A DNA stretch of 33,487 nt from Candidatus Siliceabacter maunaloa (lineage in GTDB: Bacteria > Actinomycetota > Thermoleophilia > Solirubrobacterales > Solirubrobacteraceae). Under the pieces are notes generated by a model. That model was not told the origin of the DNA and ran no database searches. It worked only from the letters and a program-made list of their open reading frames with translations. The stretch lies in contig JANDLV010000041.1 of the NCBI GenBank assembly GCA_024330185.1, forward strand, positions 1 to 33,487. Reading direction: 5' to 3'. Below are positions 8,684 through 16,438 of the stretch, one piece after another. Positions within the stretch are counted from its first letter, which is position 1, and every line of letters starts with the position of its first letter. A program made the position numbers and the translations under genes.

Positions 8684-9304
8684 ATGGCCCGCGACACCGG
8701 CCCCCAGTGCAAGCAGTGCCGCCGCGAGGGGCAGAAGCTGTTCCTCAAGGGAGAGCGCTGCCTGACCGACAAGTGCGGCGTCGAGCGCCGTGCCTATCCG
8801 CCGGGCGACCACGGCCGCGGGCGCCAGAAGCAGAGCGAGTACCGCGTCCAGCTTCGCGAGAAGCAGAAGGCGCGCCGCTACTACGGCGTGCTCGAGAGCC
8901 AGTTCCGCCGGTACTACGAGAAGGCCTCCAACCAGCCCGGCATCACGGGCGAGAACCTGCTCACGATGCTCGAGTGCCGCCTGGACAACGTCCTGGTGCG
9001 CCTGGGCTTCGCCGCGTCGCGCCGACAGTCGCGCCAGCTCGTGCGTCACGGCCACTGGACGGTCAATGGCCGTCGCGTGGACATCCCGAGCTACCAGGTG
9101 CGCGAGGGCGACGTCATCGCGGTAAAGGCCGGCACGCCGGTCGAGACCACGATCCGCGACGCCACCGAGCTGACGGCGCAGGTGCCGGCGTGGTTGCAGG
9201 CCGACCACGACGCCCTCACGGCGAAGGTGCTGCGCCGGCCCGAGCGCCGCGAGGTCACGGCGCCGGTGCAGGAGCAGCTCATCGTCGAGCTGTACTCCAA
9301 GTAG
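8684..9304 (+). CDS. rpsD: 30S ribosomal protein S4, cysteine (zinc) type
   Basis: S4 nucleates 30S assembly and in many bacteria autoregulates the alpha operon. The 206-aa product has Cys9, Cys12, Cys26 and Cys31 near the N-terminus, the zinc-binding form. The S4 RNA-binding domain spans about residues 95-160 ([31 protein letters not shown]). It is followed by a 65-bp gap before rpoA with a -10-like box. Confidence 0.98.
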   Translation: MARDTGPQCKQCRREGQKLFLKGERCLTDKCGVERRAYPPGDHGRGRQKQSEYRVQLREKQKARRYYGVLESQFRRYYEKASNQPGITGENLLTMLECRLDNVLVRLGFAASRRQSRQLVRHGHWTVNGRRVDIPSYQVREGDVIAVKAGTPVETTIRDATELTAQVPAWLQADHDALTAKVLRRPERREVTAPVQEQLIVELYSK

Positions 9305-9354
9305 GCCAGAGATTCCGGCCCGCCTGCGGGCGAGCCCTGCCCGAGACGACGACA

Positions 9355-9360
9355 TACGTT
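9355..9360 (+). promoter_or_regulatory. Candidate -10 box upstream of rpoA
   Basis: TACGTT lies 9 nt before the rpoA ATG and fits TANNNT. It could give rpoA its own near-leaderless transcript. No -35 is evident, and no Shine-Dalgarno sequence precedes rpoA. Confidence 0.3.
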
Positions 9361-9369
9361 AGGACCCTG

Positions 9370-10362
9370 ATGCTCGACTTCCAGATCCCCCGGATCACCA
9401 GCGAAAGCGTGGAGCGCAATCGCGGCTCATTCTCGATCGAGCCGCTGGACCCGGGCTTCGGTTACACGTTCGGCAACTCGCTGCGCCGTGTGCTGCTGTC
9501 CTCGCTCGAGGGCGCAGCGGTCACCAGCGTGCGCATCGAGGGGGTGGCGCACGAGTTCTCGACCATCCCGGGCGTCAAGGAGGACGTGACCGACATCGTC
9601 CTCAACCTCAAGGGCATCGTGTGCCGCATGCATTCCGACGCCAGCGAGATCGAGGCCCCGCTGGTGGTCAGCGGCCCCGCCGACATCACCGCCGCGGACA
9701 TCGACCTGCCCGCGGGCGTGGAGATCCTCGAGCCCGGGTCGGTGCACATCGCCACGCTGGAGAAGGACACCAAGCTGGAGCTCTACCTCACGATCGGGCG
9801 CGGGCGCGGCTACCGCCCGGCCGAGGAGAACAAGTCGGCCGATCAGCCCATCGGCGTGATCCCGATCGACTCGATCTTCTCGCCCGTGCGCCGCGTGGCC
9901 TACGCCGTGGAGCCCGCGCGCGTCGGCCAGCGCACCGACTACGACAAGCTGGCGATGGACATCCAGACCGACGGCTCAAAGGAGCCCTCCGAGGTGCTGC
10001 GCGAAGCCTCCGAGCGCCTGATCGAGCTACTGGCCATCTTCACCGATCCCGAGCGCCTCGAGGAGCTGCGCGCCGGCCCCGGCGGCGTCCTGGGCGAGGG
10101 CGCCAACGGCGCCGTGGCCACCGGCCCCGGCGTGGGCGGCGGCGGCGGAGCCGGCGGCCCCATGGCCGACATCCTCATCGAGGAGCTCGAGCTGGGTGTG
10201 CGCTCCTACAACTGCCTCAAGCGGGCGGGCATCCAGACCGTGGGCGACCTCGTCTCCAAGTCCGAGGGCGAGCTCAACGCGATCCCCAACTTCGGCAAGA
10301 AGTCCATCGACGAGGTCATCGAGACCCTGCACGCCCGCGGGCTGGGCCTGCGCGAGGAGTAG
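9370..10362 (+). CDS. rpoA: DNA-directed RNA polymerase alpha subunit
   Basis: Alpha dimerises to start RNA polymerase assembly, and its C-terminal domain contacts UP elements and activators. The 330-aa product has the N-terminal domain ([38 protein letters not shown]) and the helix-hairpin-helix C-terminal domain ([19 protein letters not shown] ... [10 protein letters not shown]) with the DNA-contacting Arg and Asn-Cys-Leu-Lys retained. The linker at about residues 237-262 is unusually Gly/Ala-rich. The ATG at 9370 gives the usual start; the long open frame upstream is a shadow over rpsK/rpsD. Confidence 0.98.
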   Translation: MLDFQIPRITSESVERNRGSFSIEPLDPGFGYTFGNSLRRVLLSSLEGAAVTSVRIEGVAHEFSTIPGVKEDVTDIVLNLKGIVCRMHSDASEIEAPLVVSGPADITAADIDLPAGVEILEPGSVHIATLEKDTKLELYLTIGRGRGYRPAEENKSADQPIGVIPIDSIFSPVRRVAYAVEPARVGQRTDYDKLAMDIQTDGSKEPSEVLREASERLIELLAIFTDPERLEELRAGPGGVLGEGANGAVATGPGVGGGGGAGGPMADILIEELELGVRSYNCLKRAGIQTVGDLVSKSEGELNAIPNFGKKSIDEVIETLHARGLGLREE

Positions 10363-10528
10363 CTGTGGTCCCTCCGACAGGTTCCGCACCGCTTCGCCGG
10401 ACGACAACCTTCGCATCGCGGCGTCCTCAGTCGGGGCCAGGCCTCCGGCCTTGTCCCCTCCCTGCGTCCTTGCCCTGCTCGGTTCTCGCCTCGGCGAACC
10501 GGCACGCGACCCGCCGGAGGAATCACTA
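10363..10528 (+). promoter_or_regulatory. Structured rpoA-rplQ intergenic leader
   Basis: This 166-bp gap is long for rpoA-rplQ, usually nearly adjacent. It contains two imperfect hairpins: 10433-10458 (GGGG..AGGCC / GGCCT..CCCC, loop TCC) and 10480-10501 (CGGTT..CGCC / GGCGAACCG). A GGAGGA ribosome-binding site at 10516-10521 serves rplQ. No convincing -10 box was seen. It may be a processing or attenuation region; the function is unknown. Confidence 0.35.
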
Positions 10529-10882
10529 ATGCGCCATCGCAAGCAGCGCGGCAAGCTCAGCCGCAGCGCCGCGCATCGCAAGGCGCTGATGCGCAACCTC
10601 TGCAAGGAGGTCATCGAGCACGAGCGCATCAAGACCACCGAGGCCAAGGCCAAGGCGCTGCGCCCCGAGCTCGAGCAGCTCATCACGCTGGCCAAGCGCG
10701 GCGACCTGCACGCCCGCCGCCAGGCGCTGAGCACCCTCGGGCAGGACAAGTTCGCCGTGTACAAGCTCTTCGAGGACGTCGCGCCCCGCTACGCCGAGCG
10801 CCCGGGCGGGTACACGCGCATCCTCAAGCTCGGGCCGCGTCGCAGCGACAGCACCGAGATGGTCTTCATCGAGTTGGTTTGA
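10529..10882 (+). CDS. rplQ: 50S ribosomal protein L17
   Basis: L17 is a 50S protein near the exit tunnel. The 117-aa product opens [24 protein letters not shown] and ends [25 protein letters not shown], both family signatures. The ATG at 10529 has GGAGGA 7 nt upstream. The stop overlaps a TTG start of the following lipoprotein gene. truA, which often follows rplQ, is about 5 kb away on the other strand. Confidence 0.98.
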   Translation: MRHRKQRGKLSRSAAHRKALMRNLCKEVIEHERIKTTEAKAKALRPELEQLITLAKRGDLHARRQALSTLGQDKFAVYKLFEDVAPRYAERPGGYTRILKLGPRRSDSTEMVFIELV

Positions 10883-11373
10883 GCCCTCCGTCGGCCCCGC
10901 TCGTCGCCCTGGTTGCTGCCGTGGCAATGCTGGGCGTCCTCGCCGGGTGCGGCGAGGAGGAGGAGCAGCAGGCCGCACCGCCGCCCGACGTCCTGGACGA
11001 GCCGCTGCTGCGCACCGAGGTCGACCGGGAGACCGGGCTGGTCTTCCAGGTGCGCACGCCGACGCTCACCGGACGCGAGACCACGCTGGCCGTGGCCTTC
11101 AGCGAGCGCACCCCGGCCAACGTGCGCACGCAGTTGTCCGACGCGGAGGTCGCCGCGAGCTGTGAGCTGCCCGGCGTGCCCCTGCAGTTCCAGCCCGGCC
11201 CGTGGAACCTCAGTGAGCCCTTCATCACGCCGCTGGTCCCCGAGCGGCCCATCAACGTGGCGCAGTTCGTGGGCACGTGCATGCTGGTCATCGGCGGGTC
11301 ATCCGAGGAGCAGCGCGGCTTCACCGAGTTCTCCGAGGACCCCGACGACGCCCTCGCGGTCGTGGAGTTCTAG
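10879..11373 (+). CDS. Putative lipoprotein of unknown function
   Basis: The 164-aa product has a hydrophobic N-terminus ending in a lipobox LAGC, with the lipidated Cys at position 24, followed by an acidic linker (GEEEEQQ). The mature part has two more cysteines that could form a disulfide and no domain I recognise. The signal has no Arg/Lys before the hydrophobic stretch, which is unusual, so the exact start is uncertain; the TTG at 10879 overlaps the rplQ stop. It was probably co-transcribed with rplQ and is convergent with ligA. Confidence 0.75.
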   Translation: MSPPSAPLVALVAAVAMLGVLAGCGEEEEQQAAPPPDVLDEPLLRTEVDRETGLVFQVRTPTLTGRETTLAVAFSERTPANVRTQLSDAEVAASCELPGVPLQFQPGPWNLSEPFITPLVPERPINVAQFVGTCMLVIGGSSEEQRGFTEFSEDPDDALAVVEF

Positions 11374-11416
11374 CCGGTCTCGCCGCCGACGCGGAGCGTG
11401 ACGCCCGCCGCCGGGG

Positions 11417-13441
11417 TCAGTCCTCCGGATCCAGGAGCGCAAGCAGCCCGGGCTCGTCGAGGACCGCGACCTCGAGGCGCTCCGCCTTCTCGAGCTTGGA
11501 GCCCGGCGACGCGCCGGCCACGACGTAGTCGGTCTTCTTCGACACGCCCGAGGTCACCCGACCACCAGCGGCCAGGATGCGCTGCGTGGCCTCCTCGCGG
11601 GTGAGCTCGGGGAGACTGCCGGTGAGCACGAACGTCCTGTCGACCAGTGGGCCCGCGCCCGGCGCGGGACCCTCGAGCTCGAAGCGCACGCCCTGCTCGC
11701 GCAGGTCGGCGATCAGGGCGCGCATCTGCTCGTCCGCGAGCTGCTGCGCGATCCGCTGCGCCATCTTGGGTCCGACGCCGGGAGTGGCCTCGATCTCCTC
11801 GGGCGTCGCGGCCAGGAGGGCGTCGATGGTGCGAAAGCGCGCGGCCAGGTTGCGCCCCGTGACCTCGCCGACCTCCTCGAGCCCGACGGCGAACAGCACC
11901 CGGCCGAAGGGCCGCTCGCGCGAGGCGTCGATGGCCGCCAGCGTGTTGCGCGCCGAGATCTCCCCGTAGCCCTCGAGCTCGGTGAGCTGCTCCTCGGTGA
12001 GGCGGTAGAGGTCGGCAGCGGTGGCGATCAGGCCCCGCCGGGCCAGCGCCGCGACCTGCTTCTCGCCGAGCCCGTCGATGTCCATGGCCCCGCGGCTGAC
12101 GAAGTGCTTGAGCAGTTGCCACTGACGGTCGGGGCACAGGCGGTTGGGGCAGCAGGTGAAGACCGACTCAGCGGGCTTCACGGTCGGCGTTTCGCAGGAG
12201 GGGCAGCGTGCCGGCGGGCGGGGCGGGTCGGCCCGATCGGGGCGCTCGACCGCATGGGGCGCGGGGGAGAGGACCTGGGGGATCACGTCGCCCGCGCGCA
12301 GGACGATGACCTCGTCTCCCACGCGCAGGTCCTTGCGCAACAGATCCTCCTCGTTGTGCAAGGTGGCCAGCTTGACCGTGACGCCGCCGACGTGGACGGG
12401 CTCGAGCACGGCGAAGGGATGCAGGTCGCCGAACTTGCCGACGTTCCAGAGCACGTCAAGCAGGGTCGTGACCTTCGTGGTGGGCGGGAACTTCCAGGCC
12501 ACCGCCCAGCGCGGGTCGCGGCCCACCGCGCCCAGGCGGCGCTGCAGCTCGCGGTCGGAGACCTTGACCACCACGCCGTCGATCTCGAAGTCCAGCGCGC
12601 CGCGGCGCTCCTGCCAGGCCAGGCACTGGGCCACCACCTCGTCCTCGCTGGTGAGGAGCGTCACGTCGGCGTTGACGCGGAAGCCGTGCTCGCGCAGCCA
12701 CTCCAACGAGTCCCAGTGCGAGGAGAACGTCAGACCATCGGTGACGCCCACGCCGTAGCACCACATGGACAGCGGCCGCTCGCGGGCCAGGCGCGGGTCG
12801 AGCTGGCGCACCGTGCCCGCGGCGGCGTTGCGCGGGTTCATGAACGTGGACAGGCCGTCCTGCGCGCGGCGCTCGTTGAGCGCGGCGAAGTCGGTCAGCG
12901 ACATGTAGACCTCGCCGCGCACCTCGAGCACGGGGGGCGCGCCCTGCACCGTGAGGGGGATGGTGGGCATCGTGCGCAGGTTGTGGGTGACGTCCTCGCC
13001 GACCTCGCCGTTGCCGCGGGTCGCGCCGCGGACGAGCACGCCGTCCTCGTAGCGCAGCGCGATGGCCAGGCCGTCGATCTTGGGCTCGGCCACGTAGGTG
13101 AAGTCGGGGTCCTCGATGCCCTCGCGGGCGAGGTGGCTGCTCATGCGCTCGATCCACGCACGCAGCTCCTCGGGCGAGCGCGCGTTGGCCAGCGAGAGCA
13201 TGGGCAGCTCGTGGGTGACCTTGGCCAGCGAGGAGACCGGCTCGCCGCCCACGCGCCGGGTGGGGGAGTCGGACGTGACCAGCTCGGGGTGCGCAGCCTC
13301 CAGCCCGCGCAGCTCGTCCAGCAGGGCGTCGTACTCGTCGTCGCCGATCTCGGGGTCGTCGAGGACGTAGTAGCGGTGGCCGTGGTGGTGCAGCGCGGCG
13401 CGCAGCTCCGCCGCGCGTCGCTGCACCTCGCTCACCGCCAC
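11417..13441 (-). CDS. ligA: NAD-dependent DNA ligase LigA
   Basis: LigA seals nicks using NAD+ in replication and repair. The 674-aa product has the full domain order: Ia region (YYVLDDPEIGDDEYDALL), adenylation domain with the catalytic Lys121 in EPKIDGLAI, OB fold, a Cys4 zinc finger (CPSC ... CCPNRLCP, about 408-433), helix-hairpin-helix repeats, and a C-terminal BRCT domain (about 595-670). The start is GTG at 13441 or GTG at 13435; the choice is unclear because the start region lies in a near-tandem 32-bp duplication. surE lies 54 bp upstream on the same strand. Confidence 0.97.
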   Translation of the reverse strand: MAVSEVQRRAAELRAALHHHGHRYYVLDDPEIGDDEYDALLDELRGLEAAHPELVTSDSPTRRVGGEPVSSLAKVTHELPMLSLANARSPEELRAWIERMSSHLAREGIEDPDFTYVAEPKIDGLAIALRYEDGVLVRGATRGNGEVGEDVTHNLRTMPTIPLTVQGAPPVLEVRGEVYMSLTDFAALNERRAQDGLSTFMNPRNAAAGTVRQLDPRLARERPLSMWCYGVGVTDGLTFSSHWDSLEWLREHGFRVNADVTLLTSEDEVVAQCLAWQERRGALDFEIDGVVVKVSDRELQRRLGAVGRDPRWAVAWKFPPTTKVTTLLDVLWNVGKFGDLHPFAVLEPVHVGGVTVKLATLHNEEDLLRKDLRVGDEVIVLRAGDVIPQVLSPAPHAVERPDRADPPRPPARCPSCETPTVKPAESVFTCCPNRLCPDRQWQLLKHFVSRGAMDIDGLGEKQVAALARRGLIATAADLYRLTEEQLTELEGYGEISARNTLAAIDASRERPFGRVLFAVGLEEVGEVTGRNLAARFRTIDALLAATPEEIEATPGVGPKMAQRIAQQLADEQMRALIADLREQGVRFELEGPAPGAGPLVDRTFVLTGSLPELTREEATQRILAAGGRVTSGVSKKTDYVVAGASPGSKLEKAERLEVAVLDEPGLLALLDPED

Positions 13442-13476
13442 ACCGCGCGCCGCTGCATCTCGCTCCTCACCGCCAC
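13411..13476 (-). repeat. Imperfect tandem duplication at the ligA start
   Basis: A unit of about 32 bp beginning CCGCGCG(T/C)CGCTGCA on the + strand occurs at 13411-13442 and again at 13443-13476 with two substitutions and a 2-bp insertion. The first copy encodes the LigA N-terminus; the second lies immediately upstream of the start. Confidence 0.7.
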
Positions 13477-13495
13477 CCCGCCACCCGCCGGGCGC

Positions 13496-14311
13496 TCACT
13501 CCACTTCGCGGGCCGCCGGTGCGAGCAGGCGCGCGAGGCCGTGGCGCTCCAGCGCGTCCATGCCCGAGGTGTCGGTCAGATCGAAGTGGAGGGGGGTCAC
13601 CGCGATGCGCCCGGCGGCGACCGCGGCCAGGTCGGTGCCCTGCTCGTCCTCGAAGCCCGGGTCGGCGCCGTAGATCCAGTAGCGGCGGCGGTCGTCCTGC
13701 TCGTCGGTGAGCTTGAGCTGGTCGCGGTAGATGCGCTTGCCCAGGCGCGTGACCTCGACGCCGTCGGCGTCGCCCGCGGGGCAGTTGACGTTGAGCAGCG
13801 TTCCCGGGGCCATCGGGAAGTCGTCGATCTCCTCGACCACCCGGGCGACGAAGCGCGCGCCCTCCGCGAAGTCGAACCGGTCGCCCAGGCGGAAGTCCAT
13901 CTCCCGGGCCGCCGACTGCTGGGACACCGCGATGGCCGGCAGGCCCAGCACCACGCCCTCCAGGGCGGCGGCCACGGTGCCCGAGTAGGTGATGTCGTCG
14001 CCCAGGTTGGCGCCGTGGTTGATGCCCGAGACGATGAGCTGCGCCTCGAAGCCGTCGATGAGGCCCAGGCGCGCCAGGCGCACGCAGTCGACCGGGGTGC
14101 CGTCGGTGGCGTAGCCGTGCGTGCCGTCGCCGAAGTCGACCTCCTGGACCCACAGGGGCCGGCGGGTGGTGATGGAGCGGGCCATGGCCGAGCGGTTGCC
14201 GTCGGGCGCGATGACCGCCAGCTCCACATCGGGGATCTCAAGCAGGGCGCGGCGCAGCGCCTGCAGGCCGTCGGCCTCGATGCCGTCGTCGTTGGTCAGC
14301 AGGACCTTCAT
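13496..14311 (-). CDS. surE: 5'/3'-nucleotidase SurE
   Basis: SurE is a metal-dependent phosphatase acting on nucleoside monophosphates and survival-related substrates. The 271-aa product starts MKVLLTNDDGIEADGL with the metal-binding Asp-Asp pair at residues 8-9, has APDGNRSAMARS, and the SGINHGANLGDDITYSGTVAAA signature. It lies upstream of ligA on the same strand and probably shares its transcript. A -10-like TAGACT ends 9 nt before the ATG and no Shine-Dalgarno sequence is visible. Confidence 0.96.
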   Translation of the reverse strand: MKVLLTNDDGIEADGLQALRRALLEIPDVELAVIAPDGNRSAMARSITTRRPLWVQEVDFGDGTHGYATDGTPVDCVRLARLGLIDGFEAQLIVSGINHGANLGDDITYSGTVAAALEGVVLGLPAIAVSQQSAAREMDFRLGDRFDFAEGARFVARVVEEIDDFPMAPGTLLNVNCPAGDADGVEVTRLGKRIYRDQLKLTDEQDDRRRYWIYGADPGFEDEQGTDLAAVAAGRIAVTPLHFDLTDTSGMDALERHGLARLLAPAAREVE

Positions 14312-14320
14312 CGGACCCCG

Positions 14321-14326
14321 AGTCTA
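14321..14326 (-). promoter_or_regulatory. Candidate -10 box for surE
   Basis: On the minus strand TAGACT is followed by 9 nt and then the surE ATG, giving a near-leaderless transcript. Confidence 0.4.
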
Positions 14327-14484
14327 GGTGCCCGAGGGGTGCCGACGGCCGTCCGCTGTCTGCGGGAGGCAGGACCCCGGGTGGTCTCGGGTGTGAGAAC
14401 CGTCCACCTTGGTGCGCCCACACGAGGCCTTGCGTGGCCCATCCTGCTGTTCACCCAGTACGACCGGACAAGGAGACGTCCACC

Positions 14485-15438
14485 ATGCGCAGCAGGACCA
14501 TCATCACCGCCCTCACCACCGCCGCCACGCTTGGCCTCGCCGGCCCGGCCGCGGCGCAGACCGTGCTCTCCGAGCAGTCCCGGCCGTTCAGCGTCGATGC
14601 GACACCGGGCGTCATCGTGTTCAGCCAGTACCAAGCGGACATCGACGCCTACCGCCTCGTCGCCCGCGAGGACGGCGAGGAGCGCACGCTGAACGTCGAG
14701 CCCTCGCCCGAGCCCTTCGATGTCGACGTGGGTACGAGCTCGACCGGCAGGCTGGTCGCCGTCTACTCCCGCTCGGTCTCCGACGAGGAGGTCGACCTCT
14801 TCCGCTACAGCTTCGCCAGCGACAGCGAGACCCACCTGACCAGCCTGAGCATCGAAGACGCCGTCGAGCGCGACCCGTCCGTGCACCGCGGGCAGATCGC
14901 CTTCGTGCGCGCCACCCGCGAGGGTTCGCGCCTCATGATCGCCAACACCGGCGCCAACGGGGCGCCGCGCACGCTGGTCACCCGCCGCGGCAGCGTCGGC
15001 CCGATCCGCGACCCCGACCTCAGCAGCCTGCGCGTGGCCTACACCACCGTGGGCCAGGACGGCGACCGTCGCTTCCAGGCCATGCACGTGCGCAACCTGC
15101 GCGACGGCAAGGACCGCACCGTGAAGGTCGTGGCCAACGGGCAGCTCAGCTTCGCCGCCCTCACCGGCGCGTCGTTCAGCCACACCGGCAGGGCGCTGTA
15201 CTTCGCGAGCACCGCCGTCGGCTCGGGCACGGGCAACCGCTACCTGCGCTGGAGCGCCACGCAGGGCCTGTCCGAGACCCGCGGCACCAGCCAGGCCATC
15301 GACACAGCGTGGTCCGGCGGCTCACTCGGGCTGCTCGTCGTGCGCAACCCGGGCCCCGACGGCACGTGCAGCCGCGACTCGACGAAGGGCACCTGCGACC
15401 TGATCGCGACGGGCCCGCTGAGGTTCACCAGGCGGTGA
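14485..15438 (+). CDS. Secreted TolB/beta-propeller-like protein
   Basis: The 317-aa product begins with a typical Sec signal peptide (MRSRTIITALTTAATLGLAGPAAAQ, cleavage predicted after the AAA-Q region). The mature protein consists of repeated short blocks such as GVIVFSQYQADIDAYRLVAREDG and GQIAFVRATREGSRLMIANTG, which resemble the WD40-like beta-propeller repeats of TolB-type proteins. No enzyme motif was seen. The ATG at 14485 has an AAGGAGACG ribosome-binding site 6 nt upstream and is preferred to an in-frame GTG at 14434, which would put 17 residues ahead of the signal peptide. It is convergent with truA and ends 8 bp before a repeat array. Confidence 0.75.
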   Translation: MRSRTIITALTTAATLGLAGPAAAQTVLSEQSRPFSVDATPGVIVFSQYQADIDAYRLVAREDGEERTLNVEPSPEPFDVDVGTSSTGRLVAVYSRSVSDEEVDLFRYSFASDSETHLTSLSIEDAVERDPSVHRGQIAFVRATREGSRLMIANTGANGAPRTLVTRRGSVGPIRDPDLSSLRVAYTTVGQDGDRRFQAMHVRNLRDGKDRTVKVVANGQLSFAALTGASFSHTGRALYFASTAVGSGTGNRYLRWSATQGLSETRGTSQAIDTAWSGGSLGLLVVRNPGPDGTCSRDSTKGTCDLIATGPLRFTRR

Positions 15439-15446
15439 ACCGGTTT

Positions 15447-15566
15447 CGCCTTCGGTCCTCTCAAGTTCGGACCTGCGGCGACGTCACGCCTTCGGTCCTC
15501 TCAAGTTCGGACCTGCGGCGACGTCACGCCTTCGGTCCTCTCAAGTTCGGACCTGCGGCGACGTCA
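15447..15566 (+). repeat. Three perfect 40-bp tandem repeats at the 3' end of truA
   Basis: Units at 15447-15486, 15487-15526 and 15527-15566 are identical over 40 bp. Each begins CGCCTTCGGTCC and ends GGCGACGTCA, with the core GGTCCTCTCAAGTTCGGACC, itself an inverted repeat (GGTCC / GGACC around a 10-nt loop). There are no spacers, so this is not CRISPR. The third unit lies inside truA and the second supplies the truA stop. The core recurs in the second array at 16314-16421. Confidence 0.95.
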
Positions 15567-16291
15567 GAAGCGTCCTCGAAGGCCACCGAGGCCAGGGCCA
15601 GGCCGTGGGGCGGTGCGGTGGCCCCGGCCGCGCTGCGTGGCGCCCCCTCCAGCAGCGCGGCGAAGGCCTCGACGGTGTGCGCGTCGCGCGCGGCCTCGAG
15701 CATGGTGCCGACGAGCACCCGGTTCATGTGGCGCATGAAGGTGTCGGCCTCGATCCAGAAGGTCAGCACGTCGCCGTCGCGCTCCCAGCGCGCGGCCAGC
15801 ACCTCGCGGGTGAAGCGCGTGTGCCGTGTGTCGCTCGGGGTGAAGGCGGTGAAGTCGCGCGTCCCGACCAGGTGGGCCGCGCACGCGTGCAGCGCGGCCT
15901 CGTCCAGGCGGCCGGGGACCCACAGCGCGGTGGTGCGCTCGCGCACGGGGCGCGCACGACGGCACACGATGCGATAGCAGTAGGTGCGCGAGCGGGCGTC
16001 GCGCCGGGCGTCGAAGCCCGGTGGGGCGGGCGTGCTCTCCAGCACCGCCATGTCGTTGGGCAGCAGCACGTTGAGGCGCCCCGGGTCCAGCGCCTCGGCG
16101 GGGTAGGAGCACACCTGGCCCCAGGCGTGCACCCCGCGGTCGGTGCGCCCGGCCACGGTGACCGGCACGTCCTCGCGCAGGACGGTCGCGATGGCGTGCT
16201 CCAGCTCGGCCTGGACGGTGCGCTGCCCGGGCTGGCGCGCCCAGCCGGCGAAGTCGGTTCCGTCGTACTCCAGCACCACCTGTGTGGTCAT
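15524..16291 (-). CDS. truA: tRNA pseudouridine(38-40) synthase TruA
   Basis: TruA isomerises uridines 38-40 in the anticodon arm of tRNAs. The 255-aa product has the catalytic Asp51 in GRTDRGVHAWGQ, the N-terminal VVLEYDGTDFAGWARQPGQRTVQ, and RMVNRVLVG-like MRHMNRVLVGTMLE near the C-terminus. The conserved part ends around PHGLALASVAF. The last 13 residues (DVAAGPNLRGPKA) are encoded exactly by one 40-bp repeat unit, and the stop codon comes from the neighbouring unit. Repeat arrays lie on both sides. The start is ATG at 16291. It is downstream of dacB on the same strand. Confidence 0.96.
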   Translation of the reverse strand: MTTQVVLEYDGTDFAGWARQPGQRTVQAELEHAIATVLREDVPVTVAGRTDRGVHAWGQVCSYPAEALDPGRLNVLLPNDMAVLESTPAPPGFDARRDARSRTYCYRIVCRRARPVRERTTALWVPGRLDEAALHACAAHLVGTRDFTAFTPSDTRHTRFTREVLAARWERDGDVLTFWIEADTFMRHMNRVLVGTMLEAARDAHTVEAFAALLEGAPRSAAGATAPPHGLALASVAFEDASDVAAGPNLRGPKA

Positions 16292-16313
16292 GCGGCTGGT
16301 GGTATCAGACGGA

Positions 16314-16421
16314 GATCGGGTTTTGCCTCCGGTCCTCTCAAGTTCGGAAGATCGGGTTTCGCCTCCGGTCCTCTCAAGTTCGGAAGATCGGGTTTCGCCT
16401 CCGGTCCTCTCAAGTTCGGAC
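16314..16421 (+). repeat. Three 36-bp tandem repeats between dacB and truA
   Basis: Units at 16314-16349, 16350-16385 and 16386-16421 each begin GATCGGGTTT and contain CCTCCGGTCCTCTCAAG followed by TTCGGA. The first differs from the others by one base (T for C), and the third diverges in its last two bases, where it continues as CCTCCGGCGACGTTACC, resembling the end of the 40-bp unit. The shared core GGTCCTCTCAAGTTCGG and the orientation are the same as in the array at 15447-15566, but the period differs. Confidence 0.95.
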
Positions 16422-16438
16422 CTCCGGCGACGTTACCG

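Noticed and set aside
12104-14692. Very long plus-strand open frame (over 860 codons) opposite ligA and surE
   Set aside because: It is the GC-driven shadow of two well-supported minus-strand genes and shows no domain, start signal or sensible composition.
15447-16421. Repeat arrays as a CRISPR locus
   Set aside because: The units are directly tandem without unique spacers, and no cas genes are present.
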